Shown piece by piece: positions 10,015-18,751 of a stretch of DNA of 64,000 nucleotides. Position numbers and translations under genes: made by a program. Under the pieces are notes generated by a model. That model made no database searches. It saw only the letters and a program-made list of their open reading frames with translations, and had not been told where the DNA came from. The DNA comes from Dyadobacter psychrotolerans (GTDB lineage Bacteria > Bacteroidota > Bacteroidia > Cytophagales > Spirosomataceae), in contig NZ_SMFL01000003.1 of the NCBI RefSeq assembly GCF_004349265.1, positions 186,001 through 250,000 on the forward strand. Direction: 5' to 3'. Position 1 is the stretch's first letter; every line of letters begins with the position of its first letter.

Positions 10015-11094
10015 CTAAAGTTGTTTATCAAAACTGATATTAAAACGCTGAGCCAGTTCTGCTAATGACAAAATTACAGGCTCAAGAAGTTCAATTCCCT
10101 CCACACTGCGTATGGCTTCCATCTCTCTTTCCGGATCGCCCGGAATAAGTACTTTCTTTCCTGCAACCGCTTTTGCGCCCCGGAAAGCACGAATCCATTT
10201 ATCCATATCCTTTTTAAAATCATCAGCCGGCCTAAACCCGTCGATGCGCATCGCACCCAGAAAATGGCCGGTACCTAATCCCACTCCCTGCTGGGCCGAC
10301 ATAAAACCTGCCGTAGCAAATGGCGGAACCCAGGGACCAAAGTTAGCACCGGAAAGAACTCCGGAAAAAATATCCACAATCGCACCCAAACCATAACCTT
10401 TGTGGCTGCCATGTTCTCTGTCTGATCCAAGGGGAAGCAAACCTCCGCCGCTTTTCACTGCATTGGAATCTGTTGTGTCATGTCCTTCCGCATCCTGTGC
10501 CCAGCCAAGCGGAGCAGGAAGACCTTTTCGCTGTAATATTTCAAATTTTCCATAGGCAACAGCGGTTGAAGCAAAATCCGCCACAAAAGCGGGTTCCTCA
10601 TTTGCAGGCACTGCAACGGCAATCGGGTTGGTACCCAAAAGTTTATCCAGAGAAAAAGTCGGAGCTACGAGCGGAGCTGCATTGGTCATGGTCATTCCAA
10701 TCATTTCCTTTTCCAAAGCAAGCATGGCGTGATATCCTGCAATACCAAAGTGATTGGAATTGCGCACGGAAACCCAGCCGCTGCCCACTTTCTCCGCTTT
10801 TTCCATCGCAATTTCCATGGCACGGGGAGCAACTACCAGCCCAAGCCCGCGGTCCCCGTCGACAACCGCCGTACTTGGTGTTTCATGAACAATCTTAATT
10901 TCAGGAGTCGGATTCAGTCTGCCGTTATCATACAGCCTGACATAACCTGCAAGACGGGCAATGCCGTGCGAATCGACACCCCGCAGGTCGGCGCTGATCA
11001 GAACCTGAGATGCAAGTTTTGATTCCTCTTCCGAACAGCCAATGGCTAAAAAAACTTCTTCGGTAAAATGTTTTAAATAACTGGCCTGATACAT
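10015..11094 (-). CDS. Malate/L-lactate dehydrogenase family oxidoreductase (Ldh family)
   Basis: 359 residues from the ATG at 11094; the frame extends to a TTG at 11109, but the ATG is the better start. The protein belongs to the YlbC/YiaK/ComC-type NAD(P)-dependent 2-hydroxyacid dehydrogenases, unrelated to classical Rossmann-fold LDH. Motifs: DLRGVDSHGIARL (about 37-49), the catalytic-His segment NSNHFGIAGYHAML, LLGTNPIAVAVP, and GSHKGYGLGAIVDI near residue 230. Members oxidise malate, lactate, sulfolactate or ureidoglycolate, so the substrate is open. The gene stands alone, divergent from the DUF502 gene, with its own likely promoter at 11150-11180. Confidence 0.9.
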   Translation of the reverse strand: MYQASYLKHFTEEVFLAIGCSEEESKLASQVLISADLRGVDSHGIARLAGYVRLYDNGRLNPTPEIKIVHETPSTAVVDGDRGLGLVVAPRAMEIAMEKAEKVGSGWVSVRNSNHFGIAGYHAMLALEKEMIGMTMTNAAPLVAPTFSLDKLLGTNPIAVAVPANEEPAFVADFASTAVAYGKFEILQRKGLPAPLGWAQDAEGHDTTDSNAVKSGGGLLPLGSDREHGSHKGYGLGAIVDIFSGVLSGANFGPWVPPFATAGFMSAQQGVGLGTGHFLGAMRIDGFRPADDFKKDMDKWIRAFRGAKAVAGKKVLIPGDPEREMEAIRSVEGIELLEPVILSLAELAQRFNISFDKQL

Positions 11095-11149
11095 ATATCT
11101 TTTTGACAATAAATTCGCGTGAAAAGAGCACTTTATATCTTCGCGGGTG

Positions 11150-11180
11150 CAAATATCCGTATTCCCTTCTCAACCTCCAA
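11150..11180 (-). promoter_or_regulatory. Candidate Bacteroidota-type promoter for the Ldh-family gene
   Basis: On the reverse strand a GATATTTG box (11150-11157), one base off the TAnnTTTG consensus, follows TTGG at 11177-11180 with 19 bases between. It lies about 55 bases before the ATG at 11094, which supports that start. Confidence 0.4.
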
Positions 11181-11233
11181 TATTTCATTTATAGTAAACT
11201 GAATTAAAGCGACTGAATACCAGTCAGACGGTG

Positions 11234-11259
11234 TTGACACAATTTAAGCCTTACCTTCG
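11234..11259 (+). promoter_or_regulatory. Candidate promoter for the DUF502 gene
   Basis: TTG at 11234-11236 and TACCTTCG at 11252-11259, one base off TAnnTTTG, with 15 bases between. The ATG of the DUF502 gene follows 33 bases later. The spacing is shorter than usual. Confidence 0.35.
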
Positions 11260-11292
11260 TATATTGTATTAATCTACACTGAACTTCCTCTG

Positions 11293-11922
11293 ATGGAAAT
11301 GAAGAATAAATTTTTTAAACGTATCCTGAGTTACTTCATACGCGGACTGGTATTGGTAGCTCCGCTGTATGTTACGGCACTGATCATCTGGACAGGCGTT
11401 GAATTTCTGGATAACATCATTCCGATAAACATTCCTATTTCGGATAAACAAACCGTTTATCTTCCCGGCCTCGGCGGGCTTATCATTCTGACAGGCATCA
11501 TTTTACTTGGGTTTTTCTTTTCTACTGTTGTCCCGCAATCGTTTCTGAAATTTACAGAAAGCATCATGCGGCGGATCCCGCTTGTAAGTTTAATTTACTA
11601 TTCAATCAAAGATCTGATACTGGCATTTGTAGGTGACAAAAAGAAATTTCAACAACCTGTGCTGGTCACGATGTTTAAAGAAACCGGTATCAAAAAAATC
11701 GGTTTTATTACCCAAACAGATCTCGGTCATTTGAAAATCGCGGACCACGTTGCGGTGTATATGCCACTATCCTATTCGCTTTCCGGGGAATTATTTATTG
11801 TACCGGTTGAAAATATTATTTTACTGGAAGCCAGCTCCACTGATATGATGAAAATGCTTATTTCCGGAGGTGTTTCACTTAAAATTTCAAAAGAAGAGAC
11901 ACATGAGGAAGATCAGGCATAA
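11293..11922 (+). CDS. DUF502 domain-containing membrane protein
   Basis: 209 residues, ATG at 11293. Two membrane segments (about 14-38 and 56-82) are followed by a soluble domain with the DUF502 signature: RIPLVSLIYYSIKDL near residue 97, TMFKETGIKKIGFIT, and VYMPLSYSLSGELFIVPVENI. In plants related proteins (COV) affect vascular patterning; in bacteria no function is established. The cytoplasmic C-terminus is charged (KEETHEEDQA). It is separated from the following small secreted protein gene by about 80 bases carrying that gene's own promoter, so it is probably transcribed alone. Confidence 0.88.
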   Translation: MEMKNKFFKRILSYFIRGLVLVAPLYVTALIIWTGVEFLDNIIPINIPISDKQTVYLPGLGGLIILTGIILLGFFFSTVVPQSFLKFTESIMRRIPLVSLIYYSIKDLILAFVGDKKKFQQPVLVTMFKETGIKKIGFITQTDLGHLKIADHVAVYMPLSYSLSGELFIVPVENIILLEASSTDMMKMLISGGVSLKISKEETHEEDQA

Positions 11923-11949
11923 GTCTTTTATAGGCAACATTGTTTCACA

Positions 11950-11983
11950 TTTGCCCGTTTAAAAGAATGATTCCCTATCTTTG
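11950..11983 (+). promoter_or_regulatory. Bacteroidota-type promoter (TTTG / TAnnTTTG)
   Basis: TTTG at 11950-11953 and a perfect TATCTTTG at 11976-11983, 22 bases apart, match the consensus of the Bacteroidota primary sigma factor. Transcription would begin about 11990, shortly before the ATG at 12002. This rules out the upstream TTG at 11981 as the start codon. Confidence 0.6.
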
Positions 11984-12001
11984 AACCATTCAGATTTTTA
12001 C

Positions 12002-12616
12002 ATGAGACCATACCTTACAATACTATTTTTATTTGTTTTGGGAATCTTGCCTGCCTTTGCCCAGGACCATTATGATCCCCAAAAAACACTGACAAGTGAA
12101 GAGCTCTTCCTTAAACAAAACAGTGACAACAGGATTATTGCAACTCCCGGCCAGAAATATATCATCCTGGACTCCTCTCCGCTTATTGGTGGTTTTCATA
12201 GGTACCGGTTCTTCCCGGGAGATAATATTAAATTCCGTCTGAATAACGAAACAATCCGGTTTAACGAAACGATTGCATCTGTAAAAGACTCTTCTTTTGT
12301 AATCGGAATTGTAAATGATGCAGTTGCCAGGATGGATTATCAGGAAATTTTGTTGAAAGACATTCGTTTGTTAAAAGTAACACGCCGTATACCTTTTGTA
12401 ACGCAGGCCGCCGTTCTGCTTCCTATGGCAGGCCTGATTTACATTGGCGCGGATTTCTTTAATAAGGGAATTGATAACAAGCGTTACACAACCGACGGGT
12501 CTACTTTTGTAGTGGGCGGTGCGCTGATGATAACTGGTTTGTTTTGCTACAAACTGACTTTTTCTTCTCTTAAAATTAATCACAAAAACAAACTCAAAGT
12601 CCTGGAAACCTATTGA
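12002..12616 (+). CDS. Secreted hypothetical protein with membrane segments
   Basis: 204 residues from the ATG at 12002. I do not recognise a family. Residues 1-20 form a signal peptide (MRPYLTILFLFVLGILPAFA, cleavage before QDHYDP). The mature part starts with a charged region, then a segment GGFHRYRFFPGDNIKFRLN that resembles the small beta-rich modules of Bacteroidota envelope proteins, and ends with two hydrophobic stretches (about 137-155 and 170-188) that may be membrane helices. A predicted promoter lies directly upstream. No terminator is evident in the 237 bases before aroA, so read-through into aroA is possible. Confidence 0.75.
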   Translation: MRPYLTILFLFVLGILPAFAQDHYDPQKTLTSEELFLKQNSDNRIIATPGQKYIILDSSPLIGGFHRYRFFPGDNIKFRLNNETIRFNETIASVKDSSFVIGIVNDAVARMDYQEILLKDIRLLKVTRRIPFVTQAAVLLPMAGLIYIGADFFNKGIDNKRYTTDGSTFVVGGALMITGLFCYKLTFSSLKINHKNKLKVLETY

Positions 12617-12853
12617 GAAAATCAATGGCATTCCATTTACTGACTCTCCTTTTTTGCGTCGGCGTTCCAGATAATCCGGCAATTTGAATTTCACGGGCCC
12701 TGTAAATTTCCAATTTTAAGCTGGGTTTACTTATTTTGTAGTCAGCAGCCGTCCTGAAAGTCATTTCTCTGGCTGATATTTTATTAATCCTGTGAAGTTA
12801 GTGTTCAACCCGTTTGTGCAAATTGACCTGCTTCAATAACCTGAACTTTTATA

Positions 12854-14089
12854 GTGAAATCCATTCTCGTACATCCGCCTCAGCAACCGATCAGGGCAGA
12901 AATCAAACTTGCCGCTTCCAAAAGTGAGTGCAACAGAGCTTTAATTATAAATGCACTGACCGACTTTCGCTGTGAGCTTTCCAACATTTCAGAAGCAAGA
13001 GATTCACAAACCATGCTTAGGTTACTGCAATCGACGGATTTTGAAGCCGATGTAATCGATGCGGGAACGACTATGCGTTTTTTGACGGCGTTATTCTCCG
13101 TTACAAATCAGAAAAAAAGAATGACGGGAACACCCCGTATGTGTGAGCGTCCGATCGGAATTTTGGTAGATGCTTTGCGGATTCTGGGAGCAGATATTCA
13201 GTACGAAAAAGAAGAGGGTTACCCTCCCCTGCTGTTAAACGGCTTTAAATATTCAGGAAATAATGAACTGGTTATGCGTGGCGACGTGAGCAGTCAATAC
13301 ATCTCGGCTTTGCTGTTGATTGCACCTGCTTTGCCAAGCGGACTGACCATTAAACTGGAAGGCGAAGTTGGTTCCCGGCCTTATATCGAAATGACGTTAA
13401 ACCAGATGGCGGAGTTTGGAATTGACTACAAGGCTGACTGGGATTCGAACACTTTATACATTCCTCCCCTTAAATACCAGGCGGGACCATATGAAATCGA
13501 ATCAGACTGGTCCGGCGCAAGTTATTGGTACAGTATCGTGGCGCTGGCTGATGATGCAGAAGTGGAATTACTTGGCTTGAAAAAAGAATCTCTGCAGGGC
13601 GACAGTGCAATTGCGGAAATTATGAGTCACCTGGGTGTGGAAAGCATTTTCACCGAACGCGGTGTGCTGCTTCGTAAAACACATGCGGCGCCCTCCATCG
13701 GCTGGGATTTCACCGACTGTCCCGACCTTGCCCAGACCGTGGCTGTGTGCTGCGCAATGAAAAACATTCCGCTGTCTTTGACCGGTATTGAAAGTTTGAA
13801 AATAAAAGAGACTGATCGCGTATATGCCCTTCAAAAAGAGCTGAACAAGCTTGGTGCCGAATTAAGAGAAATCGAAAAAAATCATATGTATAAAGTCTCC
13901 CGCATAGCGGACTGGTCTGCGGGCGAAACACCTTCGATTCACACTTATGATGATCACCGTATGGCGATGGCGTTCGCACCGGTGGGTATGATCCACCCGA
14001 TCATTATCGAAGAACCCGGCGTGGTTGTTAAATCTTATCCCGGTTATTGGAAAGACCTTGCAACTGTAACTTCCTGGGAAGAAATATAA
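12854..14089 (+). CDS. aroA: 3-phosphoshikimate 1-carboxyvinyltransferase (EPSP synthase)
   Basis: 411 residues, GTG start at 12854. The enzyme transfers enolpyruvate from PEP to shikimate-3-phosphate, the sixth step toward chorismate. Visible landmarks: LAASKSECNRALIINAL (about 14-30) with the phosphate-binding Lys and Arg; the DAGTTMRFLTALF loop (about 75-87), which has Phe where many enzymes have Pro; GDVSSQYISALLLIAP; GSRPYIEMTLNQM; and the C-terminal KETDRV and DDHRMAMAFAPVG motifs. The conserved QPPQ-like start supports GTG. No other shikimate genes flank it. A 12-bp inverted repeat follows the stop codon. Confidence 0.95.
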   Translation: MKSILVHPPQQPIRAEIKLAASKSECNRALIINALTDFRCELSNISEARDSQTMLRLLQSTDFEADVIDAGTTMRFLTALFSVTNQKKRMTGTPRMCERPIGILVDALRILGADIQYEKEEGYPPLLLNGFKYSGNNELVMRGDVSSQYISALLLIAPALPSGLTIKLEGEVGSRPYIEMTLNQMAEFGIDYKADWDSNTLYIPPLKYQAGPYEIESDWSGASYWYSIVALADDAEVELLGLKKESLQGDSAIAEIMSHLGVESIFTERGVLLRKTHAAPSIGWDFTDCPDLAQTVAVCCAMKNIPLSLTGIESLKIKETDRVYALQKELNKLGAELREIEKNHMYKVSRIADWSAGETPSIHTYDDHRMAMAFAPVGMIHPIIIEEPGVVVKSYPGYWKDLATVTSWEEI

Positions 14090-14097
14090 TCCTTCCC

Positions 14098-14146
14098 TGA
14101 TCCGTTAAGGTAAATAAAGAATTTGTTTCACTATCTTAACGGATCA
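14098..14146. terminator. Perfect 12-bp inverted repeat after aroA
   Basis: Arms 14098-14109 and 14135-14146 are exact reverse complements separated by a 25-base A/T-rich spacer. There is no T run after it, so it may be a weak or factor-dependent terminator or a protein-binding site rather than a classical terminator. Confidence 0.5.
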
Positions 14147-14174
14147 AATATTCCGTCATCAAGCTAAGAGTCTA

Positions 14175-15767
14175 ATGAATAATGCCTTCTCATTTTTTTC
14201 ATCCATTCCAATATGGGTGTATATCCTGATTGTTCTGTTAGCGCTTGCTTTAAGGGATATTCTTCAAAAAAAACACACCATACAGCACAACTTTCCGCTG
14301 GTCGGCCATTTAAGATATTTGATTGAAAAAATAGGTCCGGAACTGCGGCAATATATCGTTGCAAATAACCGCGAGGAACTTCCATTTAATCGTCGCCAGC
14401 GATCCTGGATTTATGCTTCTTCCAAAAAAGAAAATAACTATCAGGGGTTTGGTACAGATCAGAACATGCAGGAAGCGGGTTATGTTTTGATTAAACCCGC
14501 TATGCTTCCTTATCAGCTGCCGGCTGCACATCCGCATCATGTCAGCAATGGTAAAGACCCAAATCATTATGCTGTACCATCAGCCAAAGTGATTGGCGAT
14601 TACCATAAGCGTAAACGCCCTTATCGTCCTCATTCTGTTGTAAATGTGAGTGCTATGAGCTTTGGTTCGCTGTCTTCCAGAGCCATTGAATCTTTAAATA
14701 AAGGGTCGCTGCAATTTGGAAATTACCACAATACCGGCGAAGGCGGATTATCCCCTTATCACAAGTTTGGTGCTGATGTCGTCTTTAATATGGGAACGTC
14801 TTATTTCGGCGTCCGTGATCACGACGGAAATTTTATCATGGAAAAGCTTGTGAAGATGACGCAAATGAATCCGTTCGTCCGGCTCATAGAACTTAAACTT
14901 TCCCAGGGTGCCAAACCGGGTAAAGGCGGCGTGTTGCCGGCAAGTAAAATTACAGCAGAAATCGCTGAGATCCGACAGGTTCCAATGGGTAAAGATATTG
15001 TTTCGCCTCCCTATCACAGTGCTTTTTCAGATGTACGCAGTATGGTAACTTTTATTGAACAGATGGCGGAAGCAACCGGCTTGCCTATTGGTATTAAATC
15101 AGCGGTTGGTAAAACAGATATGTGGGAAGAGCTGGCAGACATTATGGTTGAAACCGGCAAAGGTCCTGACTTTATTACCATCGATGGTGGCGAAGGCGGA
15201 ACCGGTGCAGCACCCCCGTCTTTTGCGGATCATGTAGCTTTGCCGTTGGTTTTTGCGTTTAGTACCGTTTACAAAATATTTCAAAAAAGAAACCTTACCG
15301 ATAAAATCACATTTATTGCTTCGGGTAAACTGGGGTTGCCGGCGCAGGCGGTTATGGCATTTTCAATGGGAGCTGATGTGATTAATGTTGCCAGGGAAGC
15401 CATGATGTCAATTGGCTGTATTCAGGCGCAGTCTTGTCACACGAATACGTGCCCAACCGGAATTGCGACCAACAATAAATGGCTGGAAGCAGGGATTGAT
15501 CCCACGCTGAAAAGTGAACGGTTTAAAAATTACATGCAGACTTTGGCGAAGGAAATTATTGAAATTGCACATGCCGCAGGTTATGAACATCCTTGTCAGT
15601 TTGGCATGAATGATGTTGATATTTCGATGGGTGACAATAACCGGACAGTATCGCTTGCCGATAATTATGGCTACTTAAAAACGATTGTTCCCTATTCAGG
15701 AATAAACACGTTACTTGACTGTGCACATTTAGGCGGTAACAAGGCCGGAGTGTCCGTGCCTGCTTAA
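14175..15767 (+). CDS. FMN-binding glutamate synthase family protein
   Basis: 530 residues, ATG at 14175. It has one N-terminal membrane helix (about 11-28), then the synthase domain of the glutamate synthase large subunit: NVSAMSFGSLSSRAIESLNKG, NTGEGGLSPYH, KPGKGGVLPASKI, TIDGGEGGTGAAPPSF and the [3Fe-4S]-type cysteines in GCIQAQSCHTNTCPTG. There is no glutamine amidotransferase domain and no GltD partner, so it is not a complete GOGAT. Such stand-alone proteins are common but uncharacterised; a ferredoxin- or flavin-linked aminotransfer or redox role near the membrane is inference. It lies 86 bases downstream of aroA across an inverted repeat. Confidence 0.9.
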   Translation: MNNAFSFFSSIPIWVYILIVLLALALRDILQKKHTIQHNFPLVGHLRYLIEKIGPELRQYIVANNREELPFNRRQRSWIYASSKKENNYQGFGTDQNMQEAGYVLIKPAMLPYQLPAAHPHHVSNGKDPNHYAVPSAKVIGDYHKRKRPYRPHSVVNVSAMSFGSLSSRAIESLNKGSLQFGNYHNTGEGGLSPYHKFGADVVFNMGTSYFGVRDHDGNFIMEKLVKMTQMNPFVRLIELKLSQGAKPGKGGVLPASKITAEIAEIRQVPMGKDIVSPPYHSAFSDVRSMVTFIEQMAEATGLPIGIKSAVGKTDMWEELADIMVETGKGPDFITIDGGEGGTGAAPPSFADHVALPLVFAFSTVYKIFQKRNLTDKITFIASGKLGLPAQAVMAFSMGADVINVAREAMMSIGCIQAQSCHTNTCPTGIATNNKWLEAGIDPTLKSERFKNYMQTLAKEIIEIAHAAGYEHPCQFGMNDVDISMGDNNRTVSLADNYGYLKTIVPYSGINTLLDCAHLGGNKAGVSVPA

Positions 15768-15795
15768 AAAGGCTTTACTGTTAAACGATCTGCAA

Positions 15796-16491
15796 ATGAA
15801 AAGCATGATGAATGTTTTCAGTGTCTTATTATTCTTCTCCTGCCTGGGATTAATTTCCTGTATAGATAAAAGTAAGGTAACTCCAACTGATGATACTGCC
15901 TATTTCCCATTGAAAGCAGGTTTTAGTTCAGAATTTGATTTGCAACGAACAATCTATTCCCGTTCGGACCTGCCTGAAATCAGAAACTATACAATCCGCC
16001 AGTTGATCGCTGATTCCTTCAAAGATTTACAAAATCATTGGGTTTATAAAATTGAATATGCTGCGGGGACTGGTCAGGAAAACTGGAAAACAGATTCCAT
16101 TATACCCATTTGGAGAACGACGGACAATTTACTGGTCCAGGAAAATGGCCAAACCGTTTTGAGACAGGTATACCCCATCTCAGAAGGTGCATCCTGGAAT
16201 GGTAATTGCTATAATTCGTTGGGTGAAGTAAAGTTTCGATTTACCCGGGTTGGCCTTCCTTTTCAGTCAGGATCACAGTTGTTTCCAAAAACAATTACCG
16301 TTATTCGTCAGGATGACTCCACACTTTTGTCAAGAAACAGGTATATTGAAATATATGCAGAGCATGTCGGACTCATCCGAACGGAAAAATCCGTTTTACA
16401 ATATTGCAGCACGCCGGATTGCAGAGGGAAAGGAATGATCAGTTCCGGATGGAAAGAAATCAGTGTTATCAAAAACTTTGGAAAAATATGA
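15796..16491 (+). CDS. Hypothetical lipoprotein upstream of the subtilase
   Basis: 231 residues, ATG at 15796. The N-terminus MKSMMNVFSVLLFFSCLGLISC ends in a lipobox-like LISC, so the mature protein is probably lipidated on Cys at about 22. The rest is a single beta-rich domain with YFPLKAGFSSEFDLQ and VYPISEGASWNGN, a pattern seen in secreted or surface Bacteroidota proteins, but no named family was recognised. Its stop codon overlaps the start of the subtilase gene in an ATGA junction, indicating translational coupling. A role with the protease, such as anchoring or folding help, is inference from that coupling only. Confidence 0.8.
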   Translation: MKSMMNVFSVLLFFSCLGLISCIDKSKVTPTDDTAYFPLKAGFSSEFDLQRTIYSRSDLPEIRNYTIRQLIADSFKDLQNHWVYKIEYAAGTGQENWKTDSIIPIWRTTDNLLVQENGQTVLRQVYPISEGASWNGNCYNSLGEVKFRFTRVGLPFQSGSQLFPKTITVIRQDDSTLLSRNRYIEIYAEHVGLIRTEKSVLQYCSTPDCRGKGMISSGWKEISVIKNFGKI

Positions 16492-18152
16492 TTAAAAAAA
16501 TACTCTTTTCGCTAGCCTGCACTCTACTTCTTAACATTACCTTATTCGCCCAAAGCAATCCCCGTTATCTGATTCTTTATAAGGATAAAACTGGATCTCC
16601 CTTTTCCACAGACAAACCAACGGATTTTCTATCTCAGCGATCAGTTGCCAGGCGCGCTAAACAAAACATTCCGGTAACAGTAAATGATCTTCCGGTAAAT
16701 CCTGCTTATGTCACGGCTATTAAACAAACCGGTGCATCGGTTATTTATTCGTCAAGATGGTTTAATGGCTCTCTGGTGGAAGCATCGGCCACTCAACTGG
16801 AACAAATTAAAAAACTTTCGTTTTACAAAGGCATCGAACTGAATCTCCCTGTCGCGAACCTGACGTCTCCTTCTTCGGGTGTAGTCAGGACGGAGGCTGT
16901 TCGAAATAAATTTGAAACCGCAGAAGATCTGGATTATGGCCGTATGCGTGACCAGCTTGTGCTGATGGGTGTTGACATACTGCATCAGCGGGGAATGCAT
17001 GGCGAAAATATGATCATTGCGGTTCTGGATAACGGCTTTTCCCAGGGAAATAACCTTGCCTTTCTTAAACCGTTATTCGATGAAAAAAGAATTATCGATA
17101 CACAGGACTTTATAGGTCGGGAGGGCAATGTTTATAATGATGGTTCGCATGGCTTAAATGTACTTTCTACTATGGCGGCATACCTGCCGTCGACAATGAT
17201 TGGTGCCGCTTTCAAAGCAACATATGCGCTTTACCGTACCGAAAGTGACGCAATCGAATCTCCCTACGAAGAAATTACCTGGCTCATAGCTGCGGAACGA
17301 GCAGACAGCCTGGGTGCTGACATTATCAATTCTTCACTGGGTTACAACACTTTCGATGGTGAATTTAATACCCCCGCTTATAATTACACTTACGAAGATA
17401 TGGACGGCAAAACGACCATCATCAGCCGGGCAGCACGTTTTGCATCCCGCAAAGGTATGGTTGTGACGAATTCAGCGGGTAATGAGGGTAGCAACAGCTG
17501 GCGATATATTGTCGCACCCGCAGATGTTGACTCCGTTTTGTCCGTAGGTGCAACTAATTACGACCGGAGTTATTCTCCTCTGAGCTCAACAGGACCCAAT
17601 GCTGCCGGTCAGCAAAAACCGGATGTTGCCGCAGTGGGTGCAGGTGCAGTTGTAGGTAATGTCTCCGGCACAGTTTCTACCGCCAGCGGAACTTCATTCT
17701 CTTCACCCCTAATGGCAGGATTCTGCGCGGTTCTTTGGCAGGCATATCCAAATCTTAGTGCTCAGCAATTGATTTCCGTAGTTAAAAAATCCGGGCATCT
17801 TGCCGCTGCGCCCGACAATCGGCTGGGTTATGGTGTGCCAAGTGTAACGGCCGCAGATAGAATTGTTGCGGCAGAATATGGGCCTCTGGGTACAGAAAAA
17901 GAATTTTTAAGTGAAATCATTCTTTCTCCAAACCCAACAGAAAAAGATCTGATACTGACGATACCGGAAACGCTTTTAGGAAAGTTGGCATCAGTGCGGA
18001 TTACAGGTGCAAACGGAAATACACTTTCCGGTTATGTCGTTAGGCTCGAAAAACAAACCAGCGTAAACACGACGTTATTATCCACTGGTTTGTATGTATT
18101 AAATCTTAAAATCGGTACACTGGAACGTTCGCTGAAATTTATAAAGCGGTAG
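16488..18152 (+). CDS. Secreted S8 family serine protease with type IX secretion sorting domain
   Basis: 554 residues from the ATG at 16488, which overlaps the upstream stop; the open frame continues further upstream inside the lipoprotein gene but is not translated there. Signal peptide about 1-21. A propeptide-like region runs to about 115. The subtilisin triad is Asp181 (AVLDNGF), His221 (DGSHGLNV) and Ser403 (SGTSFSSPLMAG), with the oxyanion Asn332 in SAGNEG. The last 75 residues are a Por-type sorting domain (LSPNPTEKDL near 479, ending SLKFIKR), which directs export through the type IX system and attachment or release at the cell surface. The 3' end overlaps the convergent Nudix gene by 14 bases. 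Confidence 0.93.
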   Translation: MIKKILFSLACTLLLNITLFAQSNPRYLILYKDKTGSPFSTDKPTDFLSQRSVARRAKQNIPVTVNDLPVNPAYVTAIKQTGASVIYSSRWFNGSLVEASATQLEQIKKLSFYKGIELNLPVANLTSPSSGVVRTEAVRNKFETAEDLDYGRMRDQLVLMGVDILHQRGMHGENMIIAVLDNGFSQGNNLAFLKPLFDEKRIIDTQDFIGREGNVYNDGSHGLNVLSTMAAYLPSTMIGAAFKATYALYRTESDAIESPYEEITWLIAAERADSLGADIINSSLGYNTFDGEFNTPAYNYTYEDMDGKTTIISRAARFASRKGMVVTNSAGNEGSNSWRYIVAPADVDSVLSVGATNYDRSYSPLSSTGPNAAGQQKPDVAAVGAGAVVGNVSGTVSTASGTSFSSPLMAGFCAVLWQAYPNLSAQQLISVVKKSGHLAAAPDNRLGYGVPSVTAADRIVAAEYGPLGTEKEFLSEIILSPNPTEKDLILTIPETLLGKLASVRITGANGNTLSGYVVRLEKQTSVNTTLLSTGLYVLNLKIGTLERSLKFIKR

Positions 18153-18678
18153 TTTTCCGAACCATCCGCATAATGGACTCAGAATCGTTCAGATTTTGAA
18201 TTTCCTGAACCCGAATCCACCTCACATCTTTTGATTCGATATTGATGACCAATTCCTGATCAGGATGAGCTTCAAACAAAAAACGGATGTCGTAATGATA
18301 ATGTGCCTGATCTTTGCTGTTGGCAGGAATGAGATGTATGTCAACATCAAAAATTCCTTCCTGAACTAATTTAAAACTTTGAAGGCCTGTCTCCTCTTCC
18401 ACTTCTTTTTTTGCAACTTCAAGCACATCCGAATCTCCGTCACAATGCCCTCCGGGTTGAAACCAGCGGTCGAGCTTACGGTGATGCATGAGCAAGACCT
18501 GAGCTCTGTCTTCGGAAACGATCCATCCCGAAGCAGTTACATGCCCGGATAGCAGCGTTCTTTCAAAACATTCTGGATTGGAATTAACAAAATCTTTAAT
18601 CTCCTGACACATCGTTTGTTCTGTTTTGTCCGATGTGGTGTAAGTATTCAGCAGGGTTAGCAAACTGTTTCGCTTCAT
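18139..18678 (-). CDS. Nudix hydrolase
   Basis: 179 residues, ATG at 18678. The Nudix box spans about 77-99: Gly77-His-Cys-Asp at its start and KEVEEETGL at its end, with Lys in place of the usual Arg and Ser in place of the first Glu. This matches the GGHCDGD-type subgroup often annotated as NUDIX or isopentenyl-diphosphate-isomerase-like, though the substrate is unknown. A helical N-terminus of about 45 residues precedes the fold. It is convergent with, and overlaps by 14 bases, the subtilase gene. It is divergent from the DUF2911 gene across a 73-base gap that must hold both promoters. Confidence 0.9.
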   Translation of the reverse strand: MKRNSLLTLLNTYTTSDKTEQTMCQEIKDFVNSNPECFERTLLSGHVTASGWIVSEDRAQVLLMHHRKLDRWFQPGGHCDGDSDVLEVAKKEVEEETGLQSFKLVQEGIFDVDIHLIPANSKDQAHYHYDIRFLFEAHPDQELVINIESKDVRWIRVQEIQNLNDSESIMRMVRKTTAL

Positions 18679-18751
18679 TGTAGGCTATGTAAATTTTTCA
18701 TTCTAATTTCGCCGCAAGTTTAAAAATATAATACACAAACCACCTGTTAAC

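Noticed and set aside
10473..10898. Forward open frame of 141 codons opposite the Ldh-family gene
   Set aside because: It lies wholly inside the conserved dehydrogenase on the other strand and has no domain or plausible start signal.
14175..15767. Complete glutamate synthase (GOGAT)
   Set aside because: The glutamine amidotransferase domain and the small subunit are missing; only the FMN synthase domain is present.
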